DNA from: Hyphomicrobiales bacterium
GTDB lineage: Bacteria > Pseudomonadota > Alphaproteobacteria > Rhizobiales > Rhizobiaceae
Reading direction: 5' to 3'
NCBI GenBank assembly: GCA_900470155.1
Contig: UBZT01000009.1
Coordinates: 1,137,524-1,201,523 of the forward strand
Length of the DNA: 64,000 nucleotides
The translations under genes were made by a program, and so were the position numbers. This document shows positions 47,091 to 55,857 of the stretch, piece by piece (the stretch's first letter is position 1; every line of letters begins with the position of its first letter). Under the pieces are notes generated by a model, which worked only from the letters and a program-made list of their open reading frames with translations, was not told the DNA's origin and did no database searches.

Positions 47091-48536
47091 CTAGGCGCCC
47101 GGGAATCGAGCGGATAGGCGAACCAAGGGTGTATACTCGAAATCCTTGACGAAGGGATAGGTCGGCTGCTGGCGCCGTTTGCTGGGCAAGGCCTCAATAT
47201 CCTGGTTGATCACCCCATCGGTGAGCGCCATCAGATTGGGGTTGGCGATCGGGCTGAGTTCCGGCGACAGATAGCCCGATTTCACCACCAGAAGCCGGAC
47301 GGCCTGCGGGTCGAGACCGTGTCGGGTGAAATCGGCGATGTTGTGATACGGCCGGCGTTTTGCCGCCAGGATGACTGTGATGCCACCAATCGCCACAACG
47401 GCCTGACGCTCGGCCGGCACACCGGTATCATCCAGACGCAGCACTATTGCCGTCGCTTCGACAAAAGGACTGGCCGGGTCGAGTGAACCGCCAATTTTCA
47501 GGCTGATCTCTTTTCCCTCGCCCGCCGCAAAGCAGGCCTCGACGGCAGGCCTGTCGGTAATGCCGCCGACCAGCGCGCCGTCGAAATTGCGGGCAATCAG
47601 CGCCCTCAGAACATCGGCCCGATCGCCGACGCCACCACCGGTCGGGTTGTCGCCCGAATCCGCCAGGATGACGGGCCGCGTCTGCGTCTTTTCAGCAATG
47701 TCGAGCATGTCCTCCAAGGGACCTGTGACCGGTCCGAATTGGAAATCGGAGCGCGCATCCCAATAGGATTGAGCAATCGCGGCTGCTGCCGTTGCGGCTG
47801 CAACCTCGTTGTCGGCCGTCACCACGGCGCAGGCCGTGCCGCGCGGTTCGTCCGCCCAGACATAGCCGACCATCAGGTTGGCATCCCAGATCCCGGCAAT
47901 GTTGTCATGCTCCGGCAGCTTGAGATAAAGGCCCCTGGCCGGCTCGTCCTCCGTCGAGGTCCGTTCACCCGGCAGCAGGACAGGGACAGGCGCCCAGGCA
48001 ACGCCTGGCTTTTCGCCGGTCGTGAGCGCCCGCACCAGCATCGACCAGGCGCGCACCATGGTTTCGCGCACGTCGATATGCGGCGCCGTACGATAACCGG
48101 CAAAAATGTCGAGCTGGTCGATGATCTTCTGGGTCACATTGCCATGCAGGTCATAGCTCGCGGCAACCGGCACATCAGGCCCGACTACCGCGCGCGCCGC
48201 AGAAATCCAGTCGCCTTCCGCATCGTCCATGCCTTCGACATTCATCGCGCCATGCATGGCGAGATAGAGACCATCCACAGGCAACGCGTCCCGGAGAAGC
48301 TCGAGGAACTGAGCCTTGAAGCCTTCATAGGTGGCGCGCGCGAGCGGACCACCCGGAACCGCGCGCGCATGGAGCAATGGATGATGCTCGATATCCTCGG
48401 CGTCGAGGAAGTTGAAATACTCGGCGCCCAGCAGTTCCTCACCACGCAGCACACGGAAATCGTCCGGCTGCATCAGAACTGGCGAAGACGTGCTGCACTC
48501 GGTGTGAATGCCACCAACGGCGATACGCAAGGTCAT
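47091..48536 (-). CDS. M81 family metallopeptidase (MlrC-like), copy 1
   Basis: A 481-residue protein of the MlrC family. The N terminus RIAVGGIHTECSTSSP holds the metal-site histidine, and DGLYLAMHGAMNVEGMDDAE and SYDLHGNVTQKI hold further conserved acid and histidine residues. ADSGDNPTGGGVGDR is a family signature. MlrC hydrolyses linearised microcystin in Sphingomonas, but rhizobial relatives must have other amide or peptide substrates. The start follows GGAGAG. It is 12 nt downstream of the hexosaminidase gene. A second member of the same family lies 5 kb away on the other strand. Confidence 0.87.
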   Translation of the reverse strand: MTLRIAVGGIHTECSTSSPVLMQPDDFRVLRGEELLGAEYFNFLDAEDIEHHPLLHARAVPGGPLARATYEGFKAQFLELLRDALPVDGLYLAMHGAMNVEGMDDAEGDWISAARAVVGPDVPVAASYDLHGNVTQKIIDQLDIFAGYRTAPHIDVRETMVRAWSMLVRALTTGEKPGVAWAPVPVLLPGERTSTEDEPARGLYLKLPEHDNIAGIWDANLMVGYVWADEPRGTACAVVTADNEVAAATAAAAIAQSYWDARSDFQFGPVTGPLEDMLDIAEKTQTRPVILADSGDNPTGGGVGDRADVLRALIARNFDGALVGGITDRPAVEACFAAGEGKEISLKIGGSLDPASPFVEATAIVLRLDDTGVPAERQAVVAIGGITVILAAKRRPYHNIADFTRHGLDPQAVRLLVVKSGYLSPELSPIANPNLMALTDGVINQDIEALPSKRRQQPTYPFVKDFEYTPLVRLSARFPGA

Positions 48537-48548
48537 GTCGGTCTCTCC

Positions 48549-50471
48549 TCAGTAGCGCGGGCTCAAGGGAACGATGGCGGCAAAACGCAGCCAGTCCTTG
48601 CGCTCCTTCGGCGTCCAGGCTGCTTCGGCGATGGCCGGCAGGCGCGGGAAGACGAGATGATTGAAATAGTCACGGTTAAGGAAATGCTCCGACCAGATGC
48701 AGGCCTGGACCCCGCGCATGCGCGCAGCCAGTTCCGCAGGAAACTCCGCCACGGCTTCATAGGTATAAGTATGATGCGGCGGCACGGTGCCGGCCCAGCT
48801 GGCACCCGGCTCCTGCCACTCGGTTGCCTGCACCATGTCGAGATAATAGGCCTGGCCCGGTGTCATGACGACGTCATAGCCCTGCTTCGCCAGTTCCAGC
48901 CCGACTTCCGGCTTCTGCCAGGCCATCAGCAGCGTGCCGTCCGGATCGACGCCGCCGCCATGACTGACCTCGTCCCAGCCGGCCAGCTTCTTGCCGCGCT
49001 CGGCCAGCATCTGCTGGATGCGTTTCATGAAATAGCTCTGCAGGCCGAACGTGCCTTCGATGCCTTCGTCTTCCATCAGCTTTTTCGCCAACGGTGATGC
49101 CATCCAGGTGTTCGACGCCACCTCGTCGCCGCCGATATGGATCAACACCGAGGGGAAGAGTTCGACCATTTCGTCGAACACCTTGCCGAGCACTTCATAG
49201 GTGTATTCGATTGCCGGGTTCAGCGCATTGTTGGGATAGCCCTGCACCGAACGATAGCTGTCAGGCGCTTCCTGGCCGTCGATCAGATCCGGCAGAGCGA
49301 CAAGCGTCGCCGTGCTGTGACCGGGAATATCGATTTCCGGAATGACTTCGACATTCAGTGCCGAGGCATGGGCAACAATGTCTTTGACGTCTTCCTGACT
49401 ATAGAAGCCGCCGACCGGCTCCGCGCCATTGCCGAGCTGCGGCAGCAGTGGTTCGTCGGGACCGCGCAGGACACCGAGCGTAGTCAATTCCGGATAGGCC
49501 TTGATCTCAAGCCGCCAGGCTTCGTCATCACTCAGGTGCCAGTGGAAGATGTTCATCCGGAACCAGGCGAGAATGTCGATCAGCCGCTTGACGTCATGGC
49601 TCGGATAGAACTGGCGCGAGACATCGAGATGGCAACCGCGCCAGCCGTAGCGCGGCTGATCGGAAATGCTGCCCGAAACCGGGAACCGGAACAGATCCGG
49701 CTTGATGCGTGCGCCGTGCAGCATCTGGGCGAGAATGGTCAGGCCATATTGCAGGCCGGCGATATCGCCGTAGGAAATGCTCACATCACCCTGCGAGAAG
49801 ACGATCCCATAGGCGGAAGCGCCGAGGCTTGCCTTTTCCTCGAAACGCAGCGCACGCCCCTCGTTCACCGGAGCAAGCGCCAGCGGCGCATGGCCGACGG
49901 AAAACAGCCGGCAGAAAAGCCGGAGCGCATTTTCCACCGTGCGCAATTCGGCAAGCGAAGCACCTTCGGCGGGATAAAGCGCAACAGGGAAGCTATCGCC
50001 GGCAACGAGCGTCGCCTCAGCCGGCCAGGGCAGCATGGCGAAGGGCTCGGTGACCTTGCCTTCCGGCAGCAAAGCCGGCGCCGGCTCGCTATGCTGGCCT
50101 TCCAGCATCAGGTCGGCCACAGCCACAGCCATGTGGCTGCCGTCTGCCAAGGTCAGATAGGCGGATTTCGCACCGTCCGTGCGATGCACCGCCGGCCGAT
50201 GCAGCCCGGACACGGTAAACTGCCAGGAAGCGCCGGGTTCGAGTACGAAGCCTTGCGGCGGGGCGAATTGATGGAAATTGGCATTGCGATTGACAAATGT
50301 TGCATTGCTGCAGGCAGCCTTGTCGATCACCCGGGTCAGGGACGTATAAGCGACCTTGAAGCCGCTGATCGCCGCATCGGACAGGTTGACCAGCGTGAAG
50401 GTGAAACGACCGTTCTGGCCACCCTCGGTCGGGTGCCAAGCGTTTTCGAGACGGAAAAGGACTGGTGCCAT
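48549..50471 (-). CDS. Family 20 beta-N-acetylhexosaminidase
   Basis: A 640-residue GH20 enzyme. An N-terminal beta-sandwich (residues 1-110, FRLENAWHPTEGGQNGRFTF) precedes the GH20b domain (about 145-270) and the catalytic TIM barrel. The catalytic pair is D449-E450 in HIGGDEV. RYGWRGCHLDVSRQFYP opens the barrel. It removes terminal GlcNAc or GalNAc from oligosaccharides by substrate-assisted catalysis. No signal peptide is seen, so it probably works in the cytoplasm on imported oligosaccharides. AGGGG precedes the ATG at 50471. It sits between the SDR and M81 genes. Confidence 0.9.
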   Translation of the reverse strand: MAPVLFRLENAWHPTEGGQNGRFTFTLVNLSDAAISGFKVAYTSLTRVIDKAACSNATFVNRNANFHQFAPPQGFVLEPGASWQFTVSGLHRPAVHRTDGAKSAYLTLADGSHMAVAVADLMLEGQHSEPAPALLPEGKVTEPFAMLPWPAEATLVAGDSFPVALYPAEGASLAELRTVENALRLFCRLFSVGHAPLALAPVNEGRALRFEEKASLGASAYGIVFSQGDVSISYGDIAGLQYGLTILAQMLHGARIKPDLFRFPVSGSISDQPRYGWRGCHLDVSRQFYPSHDVKRLIDILAWFRMNIFHWHLSDDEAWRLEIKAYPELTTLGVLRGPDEPLLPQLGNGAEPVGGFYSQEDVKDIVAHASALNVEVIPEIDIPGHSTATLVALPDLIDGQEAPDSYRSVQGYPNNALNPAIEYTYEVLGKVFDEMVELFPSVLIHIGGDEVASNTWMASPLAKKLMEDEGIEGTFGLQSYFMKRIQQMLAERGKKLAGWDEVSHGGGVDPDGTLLMAWQKPEVGLELAKQGYDVVMTPGQAYYLDMVQATEWQEPGASWAGTVPPHHTYTYEAVAEFPAELAARMRGVQACIWSEHFLNRDYFNHLVFPRLPAIAEAAWTPKERKDWLRFAAIVPLSPRY

Positions 50472-50497
50472 GATGGTTCCCCTGGCTTATCGTTGGA

Positions 50498-51271
50498 TCA
50501 GTAATGCTCAGATTGCGAGAATGTGCGGGCGAGTTCCGCCTGGCCCGCGGTCAGGCCGCAGTCGACCGGAAGGCAAACGCCGGTAATCGCCGCCGCCTGG
50601 TCGCCCGACAGGAAGAACACCGCATTGGCAATGTCCTGGGCGGTTGCAATGCGTCGCAGCGCATACCAGCGCTTGGCTTCTTCGAAGACCTGCGGATTGG
50701 CAGCAGCCCGCGCTTCCCAGGCCTGCGTGCGCACAGTGCCGGGCGCCACGGCATTCGAGCGAATGCCGAACTTGCCGTATTCGACCGCAATCAGCTTGGT
50801 CAGATGAATGAGGCCGGCCTTGGCGGCGCTATAGGCCGGATGGCCGAACACGGCCATGCCATTGACCGAGGAGATGTTGACCACCGAGCCCTGCGACTGT
50901 TTCAACGCATCGGAGAAAGCCCGGAAGCAGAGGAAAGGCGCCTCGAGGTTCAGTGCATTATCCTTGCGCCAGATATCACCATCTGTGTCATGCAGGCTAA
51001 CGGCACGCGCGGCGCCTGCATTGTTGACCAAGGTATGGACGAGCCCAAAATCGGCGATCTTCGTCGCCAGCAGAGCAAGCTCCGCCTCGCTGGTCACGTC
51101 GCAGCCAAGTGCGACGAAGCGTTCCGGAGGTCCGAGATCGCGTGCAGCCTTTTCTGCAGCGGCAAAGTCGATATCCACGAGGACCACGACATCATGGCTA
51201 TCGGCCAACCGAAGGGCAATCGCCCGACCGATATCGCCGGCGGCACCGGTTACAACAGCAACGGAAGGCAT
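50498..51271 (-). CDS. Short-chain dehydrogenase/reductase
   Basis: A 257-residue classical SDR. The NAD(P) motif TGAAGDIG is at residues 9-16, NNAGAA near 88, and the active-site YSAAK with the upstream serine (NISSVNGM) near 140-160. PSDITG-type C-terminal ends are replaced by AITGVCLPVDCGL, typical for the family. The start at 51271 (MPSVAVV) follows AAGGTGG; a start seven codons earlier is less likely. It stands between the RpiR regulator and the hexosaminidase. The substrate is probably a sugar or hydroxy acid, not further defined. Confidence 0.85.
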   Translation of the reverse strand: MPSVAVVTGAAGDIGRAIALRLADSHDVVVLVDIDFAAAEKAARDLGPPERFVALGCDVTSEAELALLATKIADFGLVHTLVNNAGAARAVSLHDTDGDIWRKDNALNLEAPFLCFRAFSDALKQSQGSVVNISSVNGMAVFGHPAYSAAKAGLIHLTKLIAVEYGKFGIRSNAVAPGTVRTQAWEARAAANPQVFEEAKRWYALRRIATAQDIANAVFFLSGDQAAAITGVCLPVDCGLTAGQAELARTFSQSEHY

Positions 51272-51322
51272 CAGCAACCCACCTTGGGGCAAACGGACGG
51301 CAGGAACAGGCTGGGCACGGGG

Positions 51323-52186
51323 TCAGTCTCCCAGAAGCTGGCGGTCGTCACCATCGCGGTGCTCGACCAGTTGTTGTTTGATATGGCGCAGGGTCACCTG
51401 CGAGAGCTTGCGATTGCGATAGGCGACCAGACTGGCGATCACATCGACCACTGCGAGATAGGCAAAACGTGTCGAGGTCGGCCGGAAGATATTGTCGCCT
51501 TCCGGCAGGTCGATGCCGATCACCAGTTCGGCCGCCTTGGCCACGGGACTGTCGCTCTGGGTCAGCGCGATCGTGGTAATCCCGTTTTCGCGCGCCAGAT
51601 TGAAACATTTGACCAGCTCGGCATTGCGACCCGAGAATGACGAACCGATCAGCACGTCATTGGGTCGAGCCGCTGCCGTCAGCATCAGTTGCAGACCGTG
51701 GTCGGTGCTGACGCTGACCCGTGACCCGAGCCGGAACAGCCGATTCTGAAACTCGCCGGCGATCAGTGAGGAATTGCCACCCGATCCGAAGGCATAGACC
51801 ATTTCGGCACGCGACACGCGATCTGCAACCTTTTCCAGCACCGACGCATCGAGCGCACGATGCACCATGAAAAGGGCATTCTGCGCCTTTGTGATCACAT
51901 CGGTCGCCACATCGGCCGGTTCCGTGCTTTCGGCTTCCGGATTGAGATAACGCACGCCGACATAGGCGGTGCGAGCCAGGTTGACCTTGAAATCGGCAAA
52001 GCTCTGACATCCGAGACGCCGGCAGAACCGCGTCACCGTCGGCGGCGACACTTCGGCGCGTTCGGCAAGCTCGATGATCGAGGCGTTGACGGCGAAATCG
52101 AACTGGGTCAGCAGAATTTCCGCGATGCGTTGCTCCGAGGCCGAAAATTGCGGCCCCTCTTCCTGTATCGTCGCGAAAATGTCCAA
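51323..52186 (-). CDS. RpiR/MurR-family transcriptional regulator, second copy
   Basis: A 287-residue regulator. The N-terminal RpiR helix-turn-helix contains SIIELAERAEVSPPTVTRFC, and the SIS domain (about residues 125-260) contains VYAFGSGGNSSLIAGEFQNR and IGSSFSGRNAELV. It starts with TTG at 52186, preceded by GAGG at 8 nt; there is no nearby ATG that keeps the family N terminus. It lies inside the amino-sugar-like cluster, after RidA and before the SDR. The SIS domain points to a phosphorylated (amino) sugar as effector. Confidence 0.88.
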   Translation of the reverse strand: MDIFATIQEEGPQFSASEQRIAEILLTQFDFAVNASIIELAERAEVSPPTVTRFCRRLGCQSFADFKVNLARTAYVGVRYLNPEAESTEPADVATDVITKAQNALFMVHRALDASVLEKVADRVSRAEMVYAFGSGGNSSLIAGEFQNRLFRLGSRVSVSTDHGLQLMLTAAARPNDVLIGSSFSGRNAELVKCFNLARENGITTIALTQSDSPVAKAAELVIGIDLPEGDNIFRPTSTRFAYLAVVDVIASLVAYRNRKLSQVTLRHIKQQLVEHRDGDDRQLLGD

Positions 52187-52202
52187 CTGCCCGTCCTCTT
52201 CC

Positions 52203-52589
52203 CTATTTCGAAGACTTGTAGGCTATGCAGTCAATCTCGACCTTGCAATCGACCATCATCGACGCCTGCACGCAGGCACGCGCCGGCGGATGCTCGCCGA
52301 AATACTGCTGGTAGATCTTGTTGAAGGTCCAGAAATCGCGCGGATCATCCAGCCAGACGCCACAACGCACGACATGCTCGACGCCGTAGCCCGCCTCGTG
52401 CAGGATCTCGATGACATTGGCGATCGTCTTGTGGGTCTGCTCGATGATGCCGCCGCTGATGATTTCGCCATTTTCCATGGCTACCTGGCCGGACACATGC
52501 AGCCAGCCATCGGCCTCGACCGCGCGCGCGAAGGGCAGACGCTGCCCACCCGCACCGGCCTTTTCAGCTCCGTAACGCTTGATCGTCAT
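52203..52589 (-). CDS. RidA family protein
   Basis: A 128-residue protein of the RidA/YjgF family. The segments LPFARAVEADGWLHVSGQVA, IEQTHKTIANVIEILHEAGY and CVQASMMVDCKVEIDCIAY follow the family pattern, but the usual catalytic arginine block (R-x-A/C-V) reads PPARACVQA. RidA proteins hydrolyse reactive imines or enamines made by PLP enzymes or by oxidation of amines. An imine-forming step in this cluster, for example by the PLP enzyme at 54708, is therefore plausible. The start at 52589 follows GGAG; two earlier ATGs lie in promoter sequence. Confidence 0.87.
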   Translation of the reverse strand: MTIKRYGAEKAGAGGQRLPFARAVEADGWLHVSGQVAMENGEIISGGIIEQTHKTIANVIEILHEAGYGVEHVVRCGVWLDDPRDFWTFNKIYQQYFGEHPPARACVQASMMVDCKVEIDCIAYKSSK

Positions 52590-52601
52590 AGGGCACTCCA
52601 T

Positions 52602-52616
52602 GCAAATTATTTTCTT
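52602..52616 (-). promoter_or_regulatory. Element shared with the ABC operon promoter, copy 1
   Basis: Minus-strand AAGAAAATAATTTGC lies 13 nt upstream of the RidA start. A near copy, AAGAAAAATAATTGC, lies 20 nt upstream of the Gfo/Idh gene at 61842-61856. Both are within the expected 5' leader. It may be a regulator site; the RpiR protein encoded next door is the first candidate. Confidence 0.4.
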
Positions 52617-52649
52617 CAATCGTTGACAAACGACCATAAAAAACCGAAT

Positions 52650-52677
52650 TTGACCAGAGAAAAACACGGTTTATGAA
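52650..52677 (+). promoter_or_regulatory. Candidate promoter of the 52702 operon
   Basis: TTGACC (52650-52655), a 16-nt spacer and TATGAA (52672-52677) end 25 nt before the start codon. An alternative TTGACA lies at 52623 but lacks a good -10. Confidence 0.4.
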
Positions 52678-52701
52678 AAGATTTTAAAGGCGAGACCCAG
52701 A

Positions 52702-53187
52702 ATGCGCGATCCGTTCAAAAATCCCTTTCCCGAAAGCGACATAGCGCGGCACAGCATCTGGGAGATGCTGGTGAAACGCGATATCGACGCCTTTCTCGCC
52801 GCCGATTGGGATATGGTAGCCGGCGACTTTGTCGAGGAAGGCTTCCTCGGCATCAGCGGCAATCGTGACGCCAATCCCGACAACTGGCGCCTTGCCTTCC
52901 CTAGCCTCACCGCCTATCGCGACGAATGGCTGAAACAGGCGAAGGATTTTGCCGGCGAAAGCTATGGCGAAGACACCCGCACTGCGATCTTCAACACCAC
53001 GACGCTGGAGGTTATCGAAGTGGAAGGCGAAACGGCGCTGGTGCGCAAGAAGTTCGACGGCGGGATCAAAAAGGCTGACGGCAGCTTAGATGTGATGAAA
53101 TGGCAGACGCTTTATTATTGTCGCCTGCACGAGGGTCGCTGGAAGATCTCCGGCTTTACCGGCTACCTGCCCAACCCGATGGGCTAA
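52702..53187 (+). CDS. NTF2-like hypothetical protein
   Basis: A 161-residue protein without signal peptide. The pattern of an N-terminal helix pair (SIWEMLVKRDIDAFLAADWD) followed by strands ending in VMKWQTLYYCRLHEGRWKIS, split here as seen in the sequence, is like SnoaL/NTF2-type folds that often bind small molecules or act as accessory enzymes. No exact family was recognised. It is the first gene of a plus-strand set with an M81 protein and a PLP enzyme, and diverges from RidA. Its presence as first gene suggests a role in the same pathway. Confidence 0.6.
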   Translation: MRDPFKNPFPESDIARHSIWEMLVKRDIDAFLAADWDMVAGDFVEEGFLGISGNRDANPDNWRLAFPSLTAYRDEWLKQAKDFAGESYGEDTRTAIFNTTTLEVIEVEGETALVRKKFDGGIKKADGSLDVMKWQTLYYCRLHEGRWKISGFTGYLPNPMG

Positions 53188-53226
53188 GACGCCGTCCGCC
53201 TCGACAACAGATCAGAAAGCCAGCCC

Positions 53227-54708
53227 GTGCGCATTTTCACAGCCGCTCTTGCAACGGAAACCAACACCTTCTCTCCGATCTGCATCGACCGACGCGCCTT
53301 CGAGGAATCGCTCTACGCGGCACCCGGACAGCATCCGGAAACGCCAACGCTATGCACGGCGCCGATCACCGTTGGTCGCAAGGTCTGCGCGCGGAAAGGC
53401 TGGACGCTGATCGAAGGCACAGCGACCTGGGCCGACCCGGCGGGCCTCATCAACAGGCAGACCTTTGAAGGCCTGCGCGACGAGATCCTCGACCAGTTGA
53501 AGGCCGCGATGCCCGTGGATGCCGTCGTGCTCGGCCTGCATGGCGCCATGGTTGCCGATGGCTACATCGACCCGGAAGGTGATCTGCTCACCCGGATCCG
53601 CGAGATCATCGGTCCGGACATCCTGCTCTGTGCCGAACTCGATCCGCACAGCCACCTGACCGCCAAGCGTGTCGCTGCCACCGATTTTTTCGTCGTCTTC
53701 AAGGAATTTCCCCATACCGACTTCGTCGATCGCGCCGAAGATCTTTGGGCCATCGCCGTCGACACGCTTGAGGGCCGGGTGAAACCCGTCATGTCGGTTT
53801 TCGACTGCCGGATGATCGACGTTTTCCCGACGTCACGCGAACCGATGCGCAGCTTTGTCGACAGGCTTATAGCCATCGAAAAAGAAGACGCGGATGTGCT
53901 GTCGCTTTCGGTCATCCATGGCTTCATGGCTGGCGACGTTCCGGAAATGGGCACCAAGACGATCGCCGTGACCAATGCAAAGCCGGACAAGGGGGCAACG
54001 CTTGCCCGCGAACTCGGCCTCGACCTGTTCTCCAAGCGCGGCACATTCATGATGCCGCAAATCGACGAGCGCGAGGCGGTTGCCCGCGCCGCAGCCTACC
54101 CTAAAGGCCCGGTGGTGCTCGCCGACATGTGGGACAATCCCGGCGGCGGCACCGCAGGCGACGCGACTGTTGTGCTGGCTGAAATACTGGCGCAAGGCAT
54201 CACCAATGTCGCCGTCGGCATGATCTGGGACCCGATCGCCGTGCAGATCTGCATGGCGGCCGGCGAAGGCGCGGAAATCCCGCTGCGGTTCGGCGCAAAA
54301 TCGGCCCCGGGCACAGGCAATCCGATCGACGGACTGGTAAAGGTGATCAAGGTGGTGCCGAATGCCGAGATGCATTTCGGGGAAAGCGTCGCGCCATTCG
54401 GCGATGCGGCCCATATCCATTTGAACGGAATCGATATCATCCTGAGCAGCGTGCGCGTGCAGAGCTACGATCCCTCGCTGTTTACAGCCCTTGGCATAGA
54501 CCCGACGCAAAAGCATATCCTGGTGATCAAATCGACCAATCACTTCTACGCGGCCTTTTCAAAGATCGCATCGGAGATATTGTATTGCTCGGCTGGCACA
54601 CCGTATCCGAACAATCCGGCCAAGACCGCCTATCGCCGTGTACGCCAGGATATCTGGCCGATCATGGCCAACCCCCATGATACTCCCGAAGGAAACGAGG
54701 CCGCCTGA
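53227..54708 (+). CDS. M81 family metallopeptidase (MlrC-like), copy 2
   Basis: A 493-residue MlrC-family protein with a GTG start. RIFTAALATETNTFSP at the N terminus, VVLGLHGAMVADGYIDPEGD, CAELDPHSHLT and ADMWDNPGGGTAGDAT match the conserved metal-site and loop motifs. It is clearly paralogous to the 481-residue copy at 47091 but diverged, so the two probably act on different substrates. It overlaps the PLP-enzyme gene by one base (TGATG), so the two are co-translated. In the genome neighbourhoods I know, MlrC proteins often accompany amino-acid or peptide catabolism. Confidence 0.87.
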   Translation: MRIFTAALATETNTFSPICIDRRAFEESLYAAPGQHPETPTLCTAPITVGRKVCARKGWTLIEGTATWADPAGLINRQTFEGLRDEILDQLKAAMPVDAVVLGLHGAMVADGYIDPEGDLLTRIREIIGPDILLCAELDPHSHLTAKRVAATDFFVVFKEFPHTDFVDRAEDLWAIAVDTLEGRVKPVMSVFDCRMIDVFPTSREPMRSFVDRLIAIEKEDADVLSLSVIHGFMAGDVPEMGTKTIAVTNAKPDKGATLARELGLDLFSKRGTFMMPQIDEREAVARAAAYPKGPVVLADMWDNPGGGTAGDATVVLAEILAQGITNVAVGMIWDPIAVQICMAAGEGAEIPLRFGAKSAPGTGNPIDGLVKVIKVVPNAEMHFGESVAPFGDAAHIHLNGIDIILSSVRVQSYDPSLFTALGIDPTQKHILVIKSTNHFYAAFSKIASEILYCSAGTPYPNNPAKTAYRRVRQDIWPIMANPHDTPEGNEAA

Positions 54709-55796
54709 TGATTGACCTTCGCCCAAAAAACGGTGCGCCGCTGCAATCACTGTCGACGCCCTTGCCCTTGATCGATGAAACCCGCCTGGAGGCGAATATC
54801 GCCCGCGTCCAGTCCTATATGGACGCCAGCGGCATTGCCTTTCGCCCGCATATCAAGACCCACAAGATCCCGTCGATCGCCAAGGCCCAGGTCGAGGCCG
54901 GCGCGAAAGGTATCAACTGCCAGAAGATCACCGAGGCCGAAGTGTTTGCCGATGCCGGCTTCGAGGACCTGCTGATCACCTTCAATATTCTCGGGCTTGA
55001 AAAGCTCGAGCGCCTCGCCGCCTTGAACGAACGTATTTCGGGCCTCAAGGTCGTCGCCGATAGCGCCGCAACTGTGCAGGGACTGTCTGCCTATTTCGCC
55101 GGCCGCCGGCCGCTGACGGTTCTGGTCGAGTGCGATACCGGTGGCGGGCGCTGCGGCGTCCAGACCCCGGCTGCGGCCGTAGAGTTGGCGCAGATGATCG
55201 TCGGCATGAAACCGCTGATCTTCGGTGGCCTGCTGACCTATCCCAAGGCGAATACCGAGACCGACGTCGAGACCTTCTTCGCCGAAACCATAGCCGCGCT
55301 TAAGGCCCTCGGCATCGCCTGCCCCATCGTCTCCAATGGCGGCTCGCCAAGCCTGTTCTCCGCCCATCTTGTGCCCTCGGCCACGGAGCACCGGGCGGGC
55401 ACCTATGTCTACAACGACCGTTCCATGGTGCGCGCCGGCCATTGCACGCTCGATGATTGCGCCATGCATATTCTGGCGACCGTGGTCTCGCGCCCGACCG
55501 CAGACCGCGCCATTCTCGACGCCGGCTCCAAGACGCTGACGTCGGATCTGCTCGGATTTTCCGATTTCGGCCTGATCCTCGAATATCCGCAGGCGTCGAT
55601 CACCGGCCTGTCGGAGGAACATGGTACGGTCGACCTCTCCAAGGTGGACGGCAAACGCCCCGAGATCGGCGAAAAGGTGCGCATCGTGCCGAACCATACC
55701 TGCGTCGTCTCCAACCTGTTCGACAGCATGACCTTCCATCGCAATGGTTTGGTCACGCGTGTTGAAAACGTCGCCGCCCGCGGCCTCGTCTGGTAG
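54708..55796 (+). CDS. D-threonine aldolase/D-serine dehydratase-like PLP enzyme
   Basis: A 362-residue protein of the alanine-racemase-like fold. The PLP lysine is K50 in RPHIKTHK. GGLLTYP and SNGGSPSLF shape the cofactor site, and the C-terminal VPNHTC carries the histidine-x-cysteine metal pair near residue 343. The family cleaves or dehydrates D-beta-hydroxy amino acids. Coupling to the MlrC-like gene suggests a chain in which an amide is hydrolysed and the released D-amino acid is degraded. The RidA protein could clear the enamine product. The pathway is inference. Confidence 0.83.
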   Translation: MIDLRPKNGAPLQSLSTPLPLIDETRLEANIARVQSYMDASGIAFRPHIKTHKIPSIAKAQVEAGAKGINCQKITEAEVFADAGFEDLLITFNILGLEKLERLAALNERISGLKVVADSAATVQGLSAYFAGRRPLTVLVECDTGGGRCGVQTPAAAVELAQMIVGMKPLIFGGLLTYPKANTETDVETFFAETIAALKALGIACPIVSNGGSPSLFSAHLVPSATEHRAGTYVYNDRSMVRAGHCTLDDCAMHILATVVSRPTADRAILDAGSKTLTSDLLGFSDFGLILEYPQASITGLSEEHGTVDLSKVDGKRPEIGEKVRIVPNHTCVVSNLFDSMTFHRNGLVTRVENVAARGLVW

Positions 55797-55857
55797 CAAG
55801 GTTTCGGTTGCGACGCAGATCGACCTTCCGCTAGCGTGAGCTGCGGGAGGATCATTC

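Noticed and set aside
49137..50504. Plus-strand ORF of 455 codons opposite the hexosaminidase
   Set aside because: Antisense shadow of a well-supported GH20 gene.
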